Shown here: positions 7,913-16,750 of the stretch, one piece after another
Position numbering within the stretch: position 1 is the stretch's first letter
How the letters are laid out: each line of letters begins with the position of its first letter
Source: JBECKS01 sp964557005
Lineage (GTDB): Bacteria > Pseudomonadota > Gammaproteobacteria > Pseudomonadales > JBECKS01
DNA length: 64,000 bases
Direction of reading: 5' to 3'
NCBI GenBank assembly: GCA_964557005.1
Contig: CAZKYI010000006.1
Coordinates: forward strand, 91,046-155,045
Notes under the pieces: model-generated
What the model was told of the DNA's origin: nothing
What the model saw: the letters and a program-made list of their open reading frames with translations, nothing else
Database searches by the model: none
Position numbers and translations under genes: made by a program

Positions 7913-9841
7913 TCAGGTTTTTTGGACAGTTTTTTGAAACTTTTTTTGCTCTTCGAGCAGCTGCTTCAGGCGTATTTTATCGGCCTCACTATCGCCTTTG
8001 ATTTGCGCAATTTCCTGTTTGAAAAACTGTTTGGCGAGTTGGGTAATTGCATCGCGTAATTCCTGTTCCCAGGCATCGGGAGGAAGCAGCGGTTCAGCGA
8101 GTGCGAGTGATGACAACAGAAAACCGTTTTCGGTGTTATGCCAATGTCCAAGAATCATGGCGGTATTAACGGAATGCTCCGCATCCCTGATGTAGTTAAT
8201 CACTTCGATGAGCAAATCAATATTATGAGCGCGTAAACGATACACCTCTTCGGGAATTTCAACGTCCAGTGCCAAACGCGGATTACGCAACAGGTGGCCA
8301 AGAATTCTGTTGACCGTTGAAATACGCGGCTCTTCAATTTCATCAAGATGTGTTTTCTGCTCAGGAAAATACTGGAACGAATAGTCGGCTTCACTTTCCA
8401 TGTCTGAGAAAGCTTCATAACTTTCGATAGGCGGAAGTCCATCATTCGCGTGGGTTTTCATCGGCTGGGTTTGTTGCTTGAGCCAGGTGTCTCTTTCAGC
8501 CTGTTTTTGCAAGGCAGCCTGCTCGGCTTGTTGCACGGATTTGGCGATGGTGGCGGTATCCAGATGCGTAATTTCGGCAAGGCGTGCGAGCATCATTTCG
8601 TAGAACAAACCTTTGGGCATCTGGTTAATCAGGGGAGTGGCGCGTTTGGCAAGGCTCGCTCTGCCGTCCATGCTGTCAAGATTCAAATCGCGGCCAAGCT
8701 GTTCAAACAGGTATTCCGATAAGGGTTGTGCCCTGGCAACTTTGGCTAAAAATAATTCAGCGCCATCACGTCGCACTTCGCTGTCAGGGTCTTCACCTTC
8801 GGCCAGAAACAGGAAGCGAATCTGGCGGCCGTCCTGCATAAAGGGCAGGGCGTTATGCAAGGCACGTTCAGCGGCCTGCCTGCCTGCGGTATCACCATCG
8901 AAGCAGAACACCACCTCGTGTACGCTGCGGAAAATCAAATGTAAGTGATCACTTCCTAATGCTGTACCCAGTGTCGCAACAGCATTAGTAATTCCTGCTT
9001 GTGCCAGGGCAATCACATCCATATAGCCTTCCACCACAATCACCTTGTTCAGATGGCGATTGGCTTGTCTGGCTTCATAAAGACCATAAAGCTCTTTGCC
9101 CTTGTTGAACACGGGCGTTTCAGGGGAATTGAGATACTTGGGTTTTTCGTCTCCCAACACACGCCCACCAAAGGCGATGCAGCGCCCGCGACTATCGCGA
9201 ATCGGGAAAATCACACGGTCGCGAAAGCGGTCATATTGCAGGCTGCGTTCCTGCCGTCCGTGTTCATTCTTGGCGATGGTTAAACCGGCATCGACCAGTT
9301 TTTCAGCAGGAAACTTCGCCATCAATTCATGTTTAAGCAAACCGTCCCAACCTTGCGGGGCATAACCAATCTGGAAATGTTTGGCGATTTGCCCGCTTAA
9401 ACCGCGCTTTTTGAGATAGTTCACCACACGTTGTTTGTCGGGCGCATGGCGCAGTTGGTGCTGGTAGAACTGATTGGCCTGTTCCAGCACCTCATAGAGT
9501 ATGCGCCCTTGCGCGTGTTGCTCGGCTTGTCTGGCATCTATTTCGCGCGGTACTTCAAGCCCCAGTCGCGAGGCCAGACTTTCAACCGCCTCGACAAAAT
9601 CCATGCGCTGGTAATCCATCAGGAAGCTGACGGCATTACCACTCTGGCCACAGCCAAAGCAGTGATAGAACTGCCCTTCGGGGCTAACACTGAACGAGGG
9701 GGTTTTTTCCTTATGGAAGGGGCAGCAGGCCATGTAATTCTTGCCGCTGCGTTTGAGCGTAACCGCTGCGTCGATGAGTTCAACAATATCGACACGCGCA
9801 ATCACATCATCAATAAACGCTCTTGGAATCAGCCCCTTCAT
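7913..9841 (-). CDS. dnaG: DNA primase DnaG
   Basis: Synthesises RNA primers at the replication fork. The N-terminal CHC2 zinc finger is intact (C40, H43, C61, C64). The TOPRIM catalytic core shows VVEGYMDVIAL and the metal-binding FDGDTAG. The C-terminal third (about residues 440-642), more variable, is the DnaB-helicase-binding region. At 642 residues it has the usual length. It lies between yqeY and rpoD in the conserved order. Confidence 0.98.
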   Translation of the reverse strand: MKGLIPRAFIDDVIARVDIVELIDAAVTLKRSGKNYMACCPFHKEKTPSFSVSPEGQFYHCFGCGQSGNAVSFLMDYQRMDFVEAVESLASRLGLEVPREIDARQAEQHAQGRILYEVLEQANQFYQHQLRHAPDKQRVVNYLKKRGLSGQIAKHFQIGYAPQGWDGLLKHELMAKFPAEKLVDAGLTIAKNEHGRQERSLQYDRFRDRVIFPIRDSRGRCIAFGGRVLGDEKPKYLNSPETPVFNKGKELYGLYEARQANRHLNKVIVVEGYMDVIALAQAGITNAVATLGTALGSDHLHLIFRSVHEVVFCFDGDTAGRQAAERALHNALPFMQDGRQIRFLFLAEGEDPDSEVRRDGAELFLAKVARAQPLSEYLFEQLGRDLNLDSMDGRASLAKRATPLINQMPKGLFYEMMLARLAEITHLDTATIAKSVQQAEQAALQKQAERDTWLKQQTQPMKTHANDGLPPIESYEAFSDMESEADYSFQYFPEQKTHLDEIEEPRISTVNRILGHLLRNPRLALDVEIPEEVYRLRAHNIDLLIEVINYIRDAEHSVNTAMILGHWHNTENGFLLSSLALAEPLLPPDAWEQELRDAITQLAKQFFKQEIAQIKGDSEADKIRLKQLLEEQKKFQKTVQKT

Positions 9842-9868
9842 TTGTGTGGTTCTGGTGTGAACACGTTG

Positions 9869-10321
9869 TTAGCCAAGCGCAGCCTTGATAAGATTACTCA
9901 CAGCGGCCATATCGGCTTTGCCCTGTATTTGCGGCTTGAGTATCGCCATCACTTTGCCCATGTCTTTCATCTCACTGGCACCCGTGTCGGCGAGTGCTTT
10001 TTGAATCAGGGCATCGAGTTCGGCATCGCTCAGCGCGGCAGGCATAAATTCCTGTAACACCTCCATTTCGTAGGCTTCCTGTTTGGCCAAATCGGCTCTG
10101 CCTGCATCACTGTATTGCTGGAAGGAATCCTTACGTTGCTTGAGCATCTTGTCGAGAATCGCCACAGAGCGGGTTTCATCAATTTCAATGCGCTCATCGA
10201 CTTCCACTTGTTTGAATGCAGCAAGCGCCAGACGGATAACGCCGAGGCGTTCCTTGTGCTGGTTTCTCATTGCGTCTTTCATTGCAGCGGTGAGCGCAGT
10301 TTTGGTAGCAGAGTCGGCCAT
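9869..10321 (-). CDS. yqeY: GatB/YqeY domain protein
   Basis: A 150-residue protein of the YqeY family, related to the C-terminal domain of amidotransferase subunit GatB; its helical domain is thought to contact tRNA, but its own role is not settled. The open frame extends 26 codons upstream, but the ATG at 10321 is preceded by AAGGA at good spacing and gives the typical N-terminus (ATKTALTAAMKDAMR). Conserved segments ERLGVIRL.LAAFKQVE and DMGKVMAILKP..QGKADMA are visible. It sits between rpsU and dnaG, as in many gammaproteobacteria. Confidence 0.93.
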   Translation of the reverse strand: MADSATKTALTAAMKDAMRNQHKERLGVIRLALAAFKQVEVDERIEIDETRSVAILDKMLKQRKDSFQQYSDAGRADLAKQEAYEMEVLQEFMPAALSDAELDALIQKALADTGASEMKDMGKVMAILKPQIQGKADMAAVSNLIKAALG

Positions 10322-10397
10322 GTTGATTTCCTTGAGTGAATGATGAGGGTAATTATTGAGCCAGAACGTAAGCGAAGTAAAACAGAGTGCCAGAAAC

Positions 10398-10424
10398 AAA
10401 AAAAGCCGACGAGTCGGCTTTTCA
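10398..10424 (-). terminator. rho-independent terminator downstream of rpsU
   Basis: Inverted repeat AGCCGA/TCGGCT (within 10404-10419) with a T tract on the minus strand (A tract at 10397-10404 on the plus strand). It lies just after the rpsU stop, so it probably attenuates read-through from rpsU into yqeY-dnaG-rpoD, as in other macromolecular synthesis operons. Confidence 0.8.
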
Positions 10425-10444
10425 AGTCATCAAGCTGTTAAAGC

Positions 10445-10660
10445 TTAGTAAAGACGTTTCAGGCGCAGGTTTTCGCGGCTTACCTTTTTGGCATGGCGTT
10501 TTACCGCAGCCGCCTTTTTACGCTTGCGCACTTGAGTGGGTTTTTCATAAAACTCTCTGCGACGCACTTCGGCAATCACACCGGCTTTTTCACAAGCGCG
10601 TTTAAAACGACGAAGGGCAATATCAAAAGGCTCGCCTTCTCTTACTTTTACGTCTGGCAT
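10445..10660 (-). CDS. rpsU: 30S ribosomal protein S21
   Basis: A 71-residue, highly basic protein matching bacterial S21 over its whole length (FDIALRRFKRACEKAG, REFYEKPTQVRKRKK). S21 binds the 30S platform near the anti-Shine-Dalgarno region and affects initiation. It is the first gene of the rpsU-yqeY-dnaG-rpoD group, divergent from tsaD, the classical arrangement. A terminator immediately downstream allows S21 to be made in excess over the later genes. Confidence 0.98.
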   Translation of the reverse strand: MPDVKVREGEPFDIALRRFKRACEKAGVIAEVRRREFYEKPTQVRKRKKAAAVKRHAKKVSRENLRLKRLY

Positions 10661-10843
10661 CTTTCGTTTCCTGAAATTTTAAATCGAAAGCCTGACCCTG
10701 TTTTAAACTTTACAACGGGGCTGGGCGAAAGGACGCGCATTTTATAGTCAAACATTTTTAAATGCAAAGCCTGATTTTAAGGCAATGCCAAGTATATTTA
10801 GCCTTTTCCAGAGGCTAGAATTCGCGCCCTCCCCAAACAAGTT

Positions 10844-11929
10844 ATGACCGAGAAGGCAAGCAGCGTGAGCAAAACCAACACAGCAAAAATCGTGCTTGGC
10901 ATCGAGACTTCCTGCGATGAAACAGCGGTAGCCGTGTATCACACCGAACACGGTTTGCTCGCGCATACCTTGTTCAGTCAGGTGGATTTGCATGCACAGT
11001 ATGGCGGTGTAGTACCTGAGCTGGCCTCGCGTGATCATATTCAGAAAATTACTCCACTGGTGAAGCAGGTGATGGCAGAAGCCTCCTGCGAATTGGTACA
11101 ACTCGATGCGGTGGCTTACACCCTGGGGCCAGGTTTGATTGGCGCCTTGCTGGTGGGTGATTGTTTTGCACGCGCGCTTGCGCAGGGCTTGGGGATTCCT
11201 GCCATTCCTGTGCATCATCTGGAAGGGCACTTGCTCGCACCCATGCTCGAAACGCACAAACCCGAATTCCCTTTTCTGGCGTTACTGGTGAGTGGCGGCC
11301 ATAGCCAGCTGATTGATGTGCAGGGTTTGGGTGCGTATCAGATTATTGGCGAATCTCTGGATGATGCCGCAGGCGAAGCCTTCGACAAGGCAGCAAAAAT
11401 GTTGGGCTTGGGTTATCCGGGCGGCCCCGCCATTGCCAAAGCAGCGCAGCAAGGGCAGGCAGGGCGTTTTGTTTTTCCTCGTCCCATGTGCGACAGGCCA
11501 GGGCTGGACATGAGTTTCAGCGGCTTGAAAACTTTTTGCCTGAATACCATTCAGCAATGCAAAAGTGCCAACACATACAACGCACAATGTATTGCCGATA
11601 TTGCACTGGCTTTTCAAACCGCTGTGGTGGAAACGCTGGTGATTAAATGCCGCCGTGCACTGGAGCAAACGCAACACCAGCATTTGGTGATTGCTGGCGG
11701 TGTGGGTGCGAATCTGTTTTTGCGAGAGCGACTTAAGCAGGAATGCGATAAACGCAAGGTTGAGTTGTATTACCCGCGCATAGAATTTTGTACCGATAAC
11801 GGCGCGATGATTGCCTATGCAGGTGCGCAACGATTGCTTGCAGGAAAATTTCTTGAAGACGTTCGCGTGAAACCACGCTGGCCGCTTGATGAGTATTGTG
11901 AGGTGGTTCGAGGGGATTCGATTACCTAG
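10844..11929 (+). CDS. tsaD: tRNA N6-adenosine threonylcarbamoyltransferase TsaD
   Basis: Transfers the threonylcarbamoyl group to A37 of ANN-decoding tRNAs, acting with TsaB and TsaE. The ASKHA-fold N-terminus VLGIETSCDETAVAV is at residues 17-31; the metal-binding HHLEGH is at 124-129; VSGGHSQL and the SFSGLKT and GGVGAN motifs follow. Relative to the usual start at the VLGIETSC strand there are about 15 extra N-terminal residues; a GTG at 10865 is an alternative start. Divergent from rpsU. Its stop overlaps the convergent plsY stop. Confidence 0.97.
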   Translation: MTEKASSVSKTNTAKIVLGIETSCDETAVAVYHTEHGLLAHTLFSQVDLHAQYGGVVPELASRDHIQKITPLVKQVMAEASCELVQLDAVAYTLGPGLIGALLVGDCFARALAQGLGIPAIPVHHLEGHLLAPMLETHKPEFPFLALLVSGGHSQLIDVQGLGAYQIIGESLDDAAGEAFDKAAKMLGLGYPGGPAIAKAAQQGQAGRFVFPRPMCDRPGLDMSFSGLKTFCLNTIQQCKSANTYNAQCIADIALAFQTAVVETLVIKCRRALEQTQHQHLVIAGGVGANLFLRERLKQECDKRKVELYYPRIEFCTDNGAMIAYAGAQRLLAGKFLEDVRVKPRWPLDEYCEVVRGDSIT

Positions 11930-12519
11930 CTTTTCTTCCCACCAATCTTGCTTTCAGTGCCGTCACGCAATTTGCGGATATTGTCCTGATGGCGATAAAG
12001 AATCATCAGGCTCATGGGGGCAAGGCTGAACACCAGTTGTGGCGAAACCATCGCCCACGCAATGAAAGGCGCGAGTGTCCAGGTAATCAGGGCGGCGAGT
12101 GAGGAATAGCGTGTCAGCAGCGCAATCGTCGCCCAGCTGCCTACACACACCAGACCAAATTGCCAATCGAGTGCAAGCGCAAAACCAAAAGCCGTCGCCA
12201 CGCCTTTGCCGCCTTCAAAGTTAAAAAAGATGGGAAACAAATGCCCCATAAAAGCGGCGAGCCCGACAAAGCCCAAAAATAACCACGGCAAATCCAGATA
12301 GTGCCCAAGCAAAACTGGCAGTACGCATTTCAATACATCGCCTGCCAGTGTGAGTGCAGCAGGCCCTTTGCCTGCAATGCGCAAAACATTGGTAGTGCCC
12401 GGGTTGCTCGAGCCTTCACTGCGTGGATCAGGGTAGCCCAAAGCCTTGCACACCAGAATGGCGCTGCAAATCGAGCCGAGTAAATAAGCGGTAACAATTA
12501 AAACGAGTGTGATAAGCAT
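11926..12519 (-). CDS. plsY: glycerol-3-phosphate acyltransferase PlsY
   Basis: Inner membrane enzyme that acylates glycerol-3-phosphate using acyl-phosphate, the first step of phospholipid synthesis. Two family motifs are visible: SSNPGTTNVLR (37-47) and GHLFPIFFNFEGGKGVAT (93-110). About five hydrophobic helices fill the 197 residues. Its stop overlaps that of tsaD on the other strand; the tsaD/plsY/folB neighbourhood is common in gammaproteobacteria. Confidence 0.95.
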   Translation of the reverse strand: MLITLVLIVTAYLLGSICSAILVCKALGYPDPRSEGSSNPGTTNVLRIAGKGPAALTLAGDVLKCVLPVLLGHYLDLPWLFLGFVGLAAFMGHLFPIFFNFEGGKGVATAFGFALALDWQFGLVCVGSWATIALLTRYSSLAALITWTLAPFIAWAMVSPQLVFSLAPMSLMILYRHQDNIRKLRDGTESKIGGKKS

Positions 12520-12597
12520 GGTTTATTCTAGCTTGCTTGACCCTCCCATGTCTTCAATGTTCAATGCCTGTTCAAGTGAGAAAAAACAGGAAAGCGC

Positions 12598-12951
12598 GTG
12601 GATATTGTTTATTTAAAAGAACTCGAAGTAGAAACCGTGATTGGCATTTTTGATTGGGAAAGAAAAATCAAACAAACAGTCAGTCTTGATCTGGAAATGC
12701 AAAGCGATGTGGCGGCAGCGGCGGCCACCGATCACATTGATCAGGCGCTTGATTATAAAAAAATTGCCAAGCGTTTGATTGCGTTTATTGAAAGCAGTGA
12801 ATTCCAGTTGATAGAAACCATGGCCGAGCGAATTGCACAGATTGTATTGAATGAATTTAATGTGCCGTGGCTGCGTTTGCGTTTAAGCAAGCCAGGTGCG
12901 GTACGTGGTTCAAAAGATGTGGGCGTGATAATTGAACGAAGTCGCAGCTGA
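12598..12951 (+). CDS. folB: dihydroneopterin aldolase
   Basis: Converts 7,8-dihydroneopterin to 6-hydroxymethyl-dihydropterin and glycolaldehyde in folate synthesis. The 117-residue size and the pattern IGIFDWERKIKQ, DYKKIAKRLI and ETMAERIAQIVL are those of FolB; the late segment LRLSKPGAVRGSKDVGVIIER ends the domain. The start is GTG, preceded by AGGAAAG. The next gene, folK, follows after 14 bases and catalyses the next step, so the two form a small operon. Confidence 0.95.
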   Translation: MDIVYLKELEVETVIGIFDWERKIKQTVSLDLEMQSDVAAAAATDHIDQALDYKKIAKRLIAFIESSEFQLIETMAERIAQIVLNEFNVPWLRLRLSKPGAVRGSKDVGVIIERSRS

Positions 12952-12965
12952 AAATTTTCTTATCT

Positions 12966-13457
12966 ATGACAGAAGTTTTTTTAAGCCTTGGCAGTAATAT
13001 TGAAGCCGATTTACACATTCGGCGTGCGCTGCAAAATTTGAGCGAGCTGTTTGGTACGGTGGAATGTTCACCCATTTACGAAAGTGAAGCGGTGGGTTTT
13101 GTCGGGGATAACTTTCTCAATCTGGTGGTGAGAATTCACACAGAGCTTCCCTTGCAAGCTTTGGTTAGACAGCTCAAGGCGCTGGAAGATGCCTTGGGGC
13201 GCAAGCGTTTGGGGCCAAAATTTTCTGCGCGCGTGATTGATATTGATGTGATTTTTTACGGGGCTGCGTGCGGAAATTTTGATGGCATCGAACTGCCCCG
13301 TTATGAAGTGTATGAAAACGCCTATGTGTTGTTACCGATGAAAGCACTCGCGCCCATGTTTATCGACCCACTTACAGGTTTTAGCATGGAGCGCTTGTGG
13401 GAAGACGCACAGCACAAGATGTGCACACAAAAATTGTGGCTTTATCGGCAAGATTAA
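12966..13457 (+). CDS. folK: 2-amino-4-hydroxy-6-hydroxymethyldihydropteridine pyrophosphokinase
   Basis: Transfers pyrophosphate from ATP to 6-hydroxymethyl-dihydropterin. FLSLGSNI at the N-terminus, IYESEAVGF, FLNLVV and the catalytic-region ARVIDIDVIFYG are the recognisable FolK motifs. The 163-residue length is normal. It follows folB, giving two consecutive folate-pathway enzymes; a possible dihydropteridine/dihydrofolate reductase (FolM-like) lies 2.5 kb further on. Confidence 0.95.
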   Translation: MTEVFLSLGSNIEADLHIRRALQNLSELFGTVECSPIYESEAVGFVGDNFLNLVVRIHTELPLQALVRQLKALEDALGRKRLGPKFSARVIDIDVIFYGAACGNFDGIELPRYEVYENAYVLLPMKALAPMFIDPLTGFSMERLWEDAQHKMCTQKLWLYRQD

Positions 13458-13462
13458 CTTTT

Positions 13463-14362
13463 CTACGTGCTTTCCAGTTTCTTGCCGAAAAAACTTTCAA
13501 ACTGGAATAACAGCAAGCTGCTAATGACCAGAATAGTGCCTGCAATCAGGTGCAAGCCAACTGGTTCATTATTCAGAAAAGCCGCTAAAAACAACGCCAC
13601 TACCGGTGCCATCACGGTAATCAGTGCCACCATGCTGGCGCTGGTGGTTTTGAGCACCAGGAAAAAGCAGTAGGGCGCAATCACCGAAGCTATCAGTGCA
13701 AGATACACAATCGCGCTGGCCGATTTGATGCTGATGTTCGTCCATTCAACATGCTGATTGTCGAAAGCAAAACAAACGACATACAAGGGCAGTGCAAACA
13801 TCAGGCTGCCAGTTGTCAAGGAGAGTGGATGTATATCGGTGCCTTCACTGAATCGTTTAATCCAGATATTGCTAAGGCAAAAAAGAACAACCGCAACCAG
13901 CAATACGCCAACCGCAGTCATAAAATGATAATCACCCGCGCCATCGAATGTCAGTTGTGAAGACATCACCACCGTTAAACCCAAAATGCCGCTGACAATC
14001 GCGGCACACTGGAACAGGTTGAGTCGTTCCTTGTAGAAAAACCACACCAGTATGCCAGTGAGCAAGGGGCTGAATCCAAATAACAATGAAATCAGGCTGC
14101 TGGGTAAATAGCTGGCTGCCCAATAACACAACAACATGGAGGCACCTTGCCCTAACACTGAAACCGCATAGATTTTTTGAGCCTGTTTGCTCAGGTCAAA
14201 TTGGATGCGGAAAACACGCAGGCAGGCAAGCAGCACGGCAAAGGCAATGAGCATGCGCAGCAAGGCTGCAAAAAAAGGTGAAGTGCTTTCACTGCTCCAT
14301 TGAATACCCAAAGGAGTTGTGCCCCAAATCAATACAACACTGGCGTAGGCATAAGGGTTCAT
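13463..14362 (-). CDS. DMT-superfamily (EamA) inner membrane transporter
   Basis: A 299-residue protein with about ten hydrophobic helices arranged as two EamA repeats (roughly residues 5-135 and 150-290). The first helix carries YASVVLIWGTTPLGIQW, a common EamA start, and the second repeat ends with HLIAGTILVISSLLLFQF. Members export amino acids, metabolites or drugs; the substrate cannot be inferred. It faces folK convergently with six bases between stops, and a terminator 63 bases upstream separates it from anything transcribed from further right. Confidence 0.88.
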   Translation of the reverse strand: MNPYAYASVVLIWGTTPLGIQWSSESTSPFFAALLRMLIAFAVLLACLRVFRIQFDLSKQAQKIYAVSVLGQGASMLLCYWAASYLPSSLISLLFGFSPLLTGILVWFFYKERLNLFQCAAIVSGILGLTVVMSSQLTFDGAGDYHFMTAVGVLLVAVVLFCLSNIWIKRFSEGTDIHPLSLTTGSLMFALPLYVVCFAFDNQHVEWTNISIKSASAIVYLALIASVIAPYCFFLVLKTTSASMVALITVMAPVVALFLAAFLNNEPVGLHLIAGTILVISSLLLFQFESFFGKKLEST

Positions 14363-14424
14363 AATGTGACCTGTTCAAAGTGTGTGAACCTGAAAGCTGC
14401 GGCTTAACCCTACGACCAGAACCA

Positions 14425-14456
14425 AAAAAGCCGTGGGGTTGAGGCCACGGCTTTTC
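14425..14456. terminator. bidirectional rho-independent terminator
   Basis: AGCCGTGG (14429-14436) pairs with CCACGGCT (14445-14452), with an A tract before and a T tract after. On the minus strand it would end a transcript coming from 14460-14690, upstream of the EamA gene, which suggests that something short is transcribed there. Confidence 0.8.
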
Positions 14457-14467
14457 AGAATTCGGTT

Positions 14468-14635
14468 TCAGTTTATGTTTTCTAAAAATCCGTGACCGCT
14501 TGAGCGACCTTGGCAAGTGCCCGCACATGCCATGCCTTGTTCAAGACGAGCGCAATCAGCTTTGCCGCAGGGCGAGGCATTTTCACACTTGTAAACACAG
14601 GCAAGGTATTCATCGGGTTTTGCTAAAAAAGTCAG
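14468..14635 (-). CDS. small cysteine-rich protein, atypical start
   Basis: No family recognised. An open frame (14659 down to 14468) contains six cysteines with regular spacing, C-x3-C-x5-C-x4-C-x8-C-x3-C, within about 30 residues, followed by a G/S-rich end. There is no ATG, GTG or TTG before the cysteines; CTG at 14635 is the only near-standard candidate (55 residues), and no clear ribosome-binding site is seen. An out-of-frame ATG lies at about 14610. A terminator follows the stop by 12 bases. It could be a metal-binding or disulfide microprotein, a decayed gene, or chance. Confidence 0.35.
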   Translation of the reverse strand: MTFLAKPDEYLACVYKCENASPCGKADCARLEQGMACAGTCQGRSSGHGFLENIN

Positions 14636-14759
14636 GGAAAGTTGGAAAAACCGTTTTAATCAAAAGCGTATTACTGCATCAGTTGATTTGAACGGTGAAT
14701 TGATTTTGAATGCAAACAAATGCCTAAGCAAGCAAGTTTTGAATGAGAACAAAAAAATA

Positions 14760-15995
14760 GTGAACGTTTTTCTGGTAGGTGGTGCAGTACGAGACAAGTT
14801 ACTGGGTATCCGGCATACCGAGCAGGATTGGCTGGTGCTGGGTTCAACACCCGAACATATGCTGGCAGAAGGTTTTGTACCTGTGGGAAAAGATTTTCCG
14901 GTATTCCTGCATCCGCGTACCAAAGAAGAATATGCGCTGGCGCGTACCGAGCGAAAAACTGCGAAAGGCTATAAAGGGTTCAGTTTTTTTACTTCGCCCG
15001 ATATTTCCATTGAGGAGGATTTGTTACGCAGGGATTTAACCATTAATGCAATGGCTGAAGATGCACAGGGAAATTTGATTGATCCGTATGGCGGTCAGCA
15101 GGATTTACAGAAACGTATCTTGCGCCATGTCAGCCCGGCTTTTGTGGAAGACCCTTTGCGCGTATTGCGTCTGGCACGCTTTGCCGCTTGTTATGCGCAT
15201 CTGGGTTTTAGCGTAGCCCCTGAGACTTTACTGTTAGTGAAAACCATCGCGGCATCGGGTGAACTTGAAACGCTGGTGGCAGAGCGGGTTTGGCAGGAGT
15301 TGCATAAAGCGTTGGCGAGTGATGCACCACAGGTTTTTTTTGAAGTGTTGCGTGCAGGTGATGCCTTGAAAGTGGTTTTTCCCGAAGTCGATGCACTGTT
15401 TGGTGTGCCACAGCGTGCTGAATATCACCCCGAAGTGGACAGTGGCATTCATGTAATGATGAGCTTGCAACAAGCGGTGTTACTCAAGGCCAATGTGCGC
15501 ACACGCTTTGCAGTGTTGTGTCACGATTTTGGCAAGGCAAGCACACCTGTCGAAAACCTGCCAAAACATATTGGACATGAAGCACGCAGCAAAGCGATTG
15601 CCGCACAGTTTTGTGCACGCTTGAAAGTGCCCAACGAATTTGAAAAACTGGCGTTACAGGTTGCGCAATATCATTTGCAATGTCACACCGCGTTTGAATT
15701 GAGAGCGGCGACAATTTTGAAATTATTCAAAAAACTTTCTGCTTTTAATGATGAAACGCTGTTGAAAGATTTTTTATTGGCCTGTGAAGCGGATGCTAAA
15801 GGGCGCTTGGGTTTGGAAAATCGAGCGTATCCACAAGCAGAATTTTTAAGTGCGTTGTTTAAAGCGGCTGCCAGTGTGAAAAGTGATGCGGTTGATGCCG
15901 AGCGTTTTCAAGGCAAACACTTTGGTGAGCAACTGGATCGTTTGCGTGTCGCTGCGATTGAGCAGGCAAAACAGAATTACGAGAAACCTTTATGA
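14760..15995 (+). CDS. cca: CCA tRNA nucleotidyltransferase with HD domain
   Basis: Adds or repairs the 3' CCA of tRNAs. FLVGGAVRDKLLG opens the nucleotidyltransferase domain, followed by DWLVLG and RRDLTINAMA. A C-terminal HD phosphohydrolase motif, LCHDFGK, is present as in the multifunctional gammaproteobacterial enzyme. The frame extends upstream to a TTG at 14688, but the GTG at 14760 starts the protein directly at the conserved beta strand; this gives 411 residues, typical of the family. Its stop overlaps the start of the downstream SDR gene by four bases. Confidence 0.93.
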   Translation: MNVFLVGGAVRDKLLGIRHTEQDWLVLGSTPEHMLAEGFVPVGKDFPVFLHPRTKEEYALARTERKTAKGYKGFSFFTSPDISIEEDLLRRDLTINAMAEDAQGNLIDPYGGQQDLQKRILRHVSPAFVEDPLRVLRLARFAACYAHLGFSVAPETLLLVKTIAASGELETLVAERVWQELHKALASDAPQVFFEVLRAGDALKVVFPEVDALFGVPQRAEYHPEVDSGIHVMMSLQQAVLLKANVRTRFAVLCHDFGKASTPVENLPKHIGHEARSKAIAAQFCARLKVPNEFEKLALQVAQYHLQCHTAFELRAATILKLFKKLSAFNDETLLKDFLLACEADAKGRLGLENRAYPQAEFLSALFKAAASVKSDAVDAERFQGKHFGEQLDRLRVAAIEQAKQNYEKPL

Positions 15996-16720
15996 AAATG
16001 ACCAATGCAGTTTTGATTACTGGTGCAGCTAAAAGACTGGGTAAAGCGATGGCTCTGGCGGTGCATGAGCAAGGTTATAATGTACTGCTTCATTACAATC
16101 ATTCTGAAAAAGACGCAAAAACAGTGTGTGACCACATGAATGCGAAACGCGCCAATTCTGCACTGATGGTACAGGCGAACCTGAATGACTCTGTGGAACT
16201 GAAAAAATTGTGTGAGCGTGTGAGCGATTCAGTGCGGGAATTGAAATTATTGATTAACAATGCCTCACAGTTTTACCCAACGCCTGTTGCAAGCGCAGAA
16301 GAAAGTGATTGGCAGATGTTGATGGACAGCAATGTGAAAGCGCCATTTTTTTTAAGTAAAAATCTATATCCACTTTTGCAGGAAGCACGCGGAAGCATCG
16401 TCAACATTGTCGATATTTACGGTGAACGGCCTTTAAAAAAGCACAGTATTTATTCCATGAGTAAAGCAGCCTTGCTCATGCAAACCCTTAGTCTGGCCTT
16501 GGAGTTTGCACCCGACATTCGTGTGAATGGTATTGCTCCTGGTGCGATTCTCTGGCCTGAGGGTGGGCAAAGTAATCAGGCCGACATTCTCAAAAAAGTT
16601 GCCTTGAAAAGACAAGGCACGGAGCAGGACATTGTGACTGCCTTGTTATATTTATTGAAAGCAGAGTATGTCACTGGCCAGATTATTCAGGTAGATGGTG
16701 GCAGAACCCTGAATCTGTAA
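15992..16720 (+). CDS. SDR-family pteridine reductase, FolM-like
   Basis: A 242-residue short-chain dehydrogenase/reductase. The N-terminus has a TGAAKRLGKAMA cofactor loop; the arginine and lysine there are typical of NADPH-dependent pteridine reductases. NNAS (residues 89-92) is standard. The catalytic tyrosine and lysine are in YSMSKAA, and the end reads TGQIIQVDGGRTLNL. Pteridine reductases of the FolM type reduce dihydromonapterin or dihydrofolate. The folB-folK-cca neighbourhood fits a pterin role, but specificity is inference. Coupled to cca by ATGA overlap. Confidence 0.85.
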   Translation: MKMTNAVLITGAAKRLGKAMALAVHEQGYNVLLHYNHSEKDAKTVCDHMNAKRANSALMVQANLNDSVELKKLCERVSDSVRELKLLINNASQFYPTPVASAEESDWQMLMDSNVKAPFFLSKNLYPLLQEARGSIVNIVDIYGERPLKKHSIYSMSKAALLMQTLSLALEFAPDIRVNGIAPGAILWPEGGQSNQADILKKVALKRQGTEQDIVTALLYLLKAEYVTGQIIQVDGGRTLNL

Positions 16721-16750
16721 GTTATGAATGTAATGACAGGGCGTGCCTGC

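Noticed and set aside
9431..10057. 208-aa plus-strand ORF across dnaG and yqeY
   Set aside because: Antisense to two conserved genes, no ribosome-binding site, no recognisable domain.
11282..11830. 182-aa minus-strand ORF within tsaD
   Set aside because: Complete overlap with a conserved gene in antisense; composition is that of a shadow frame.
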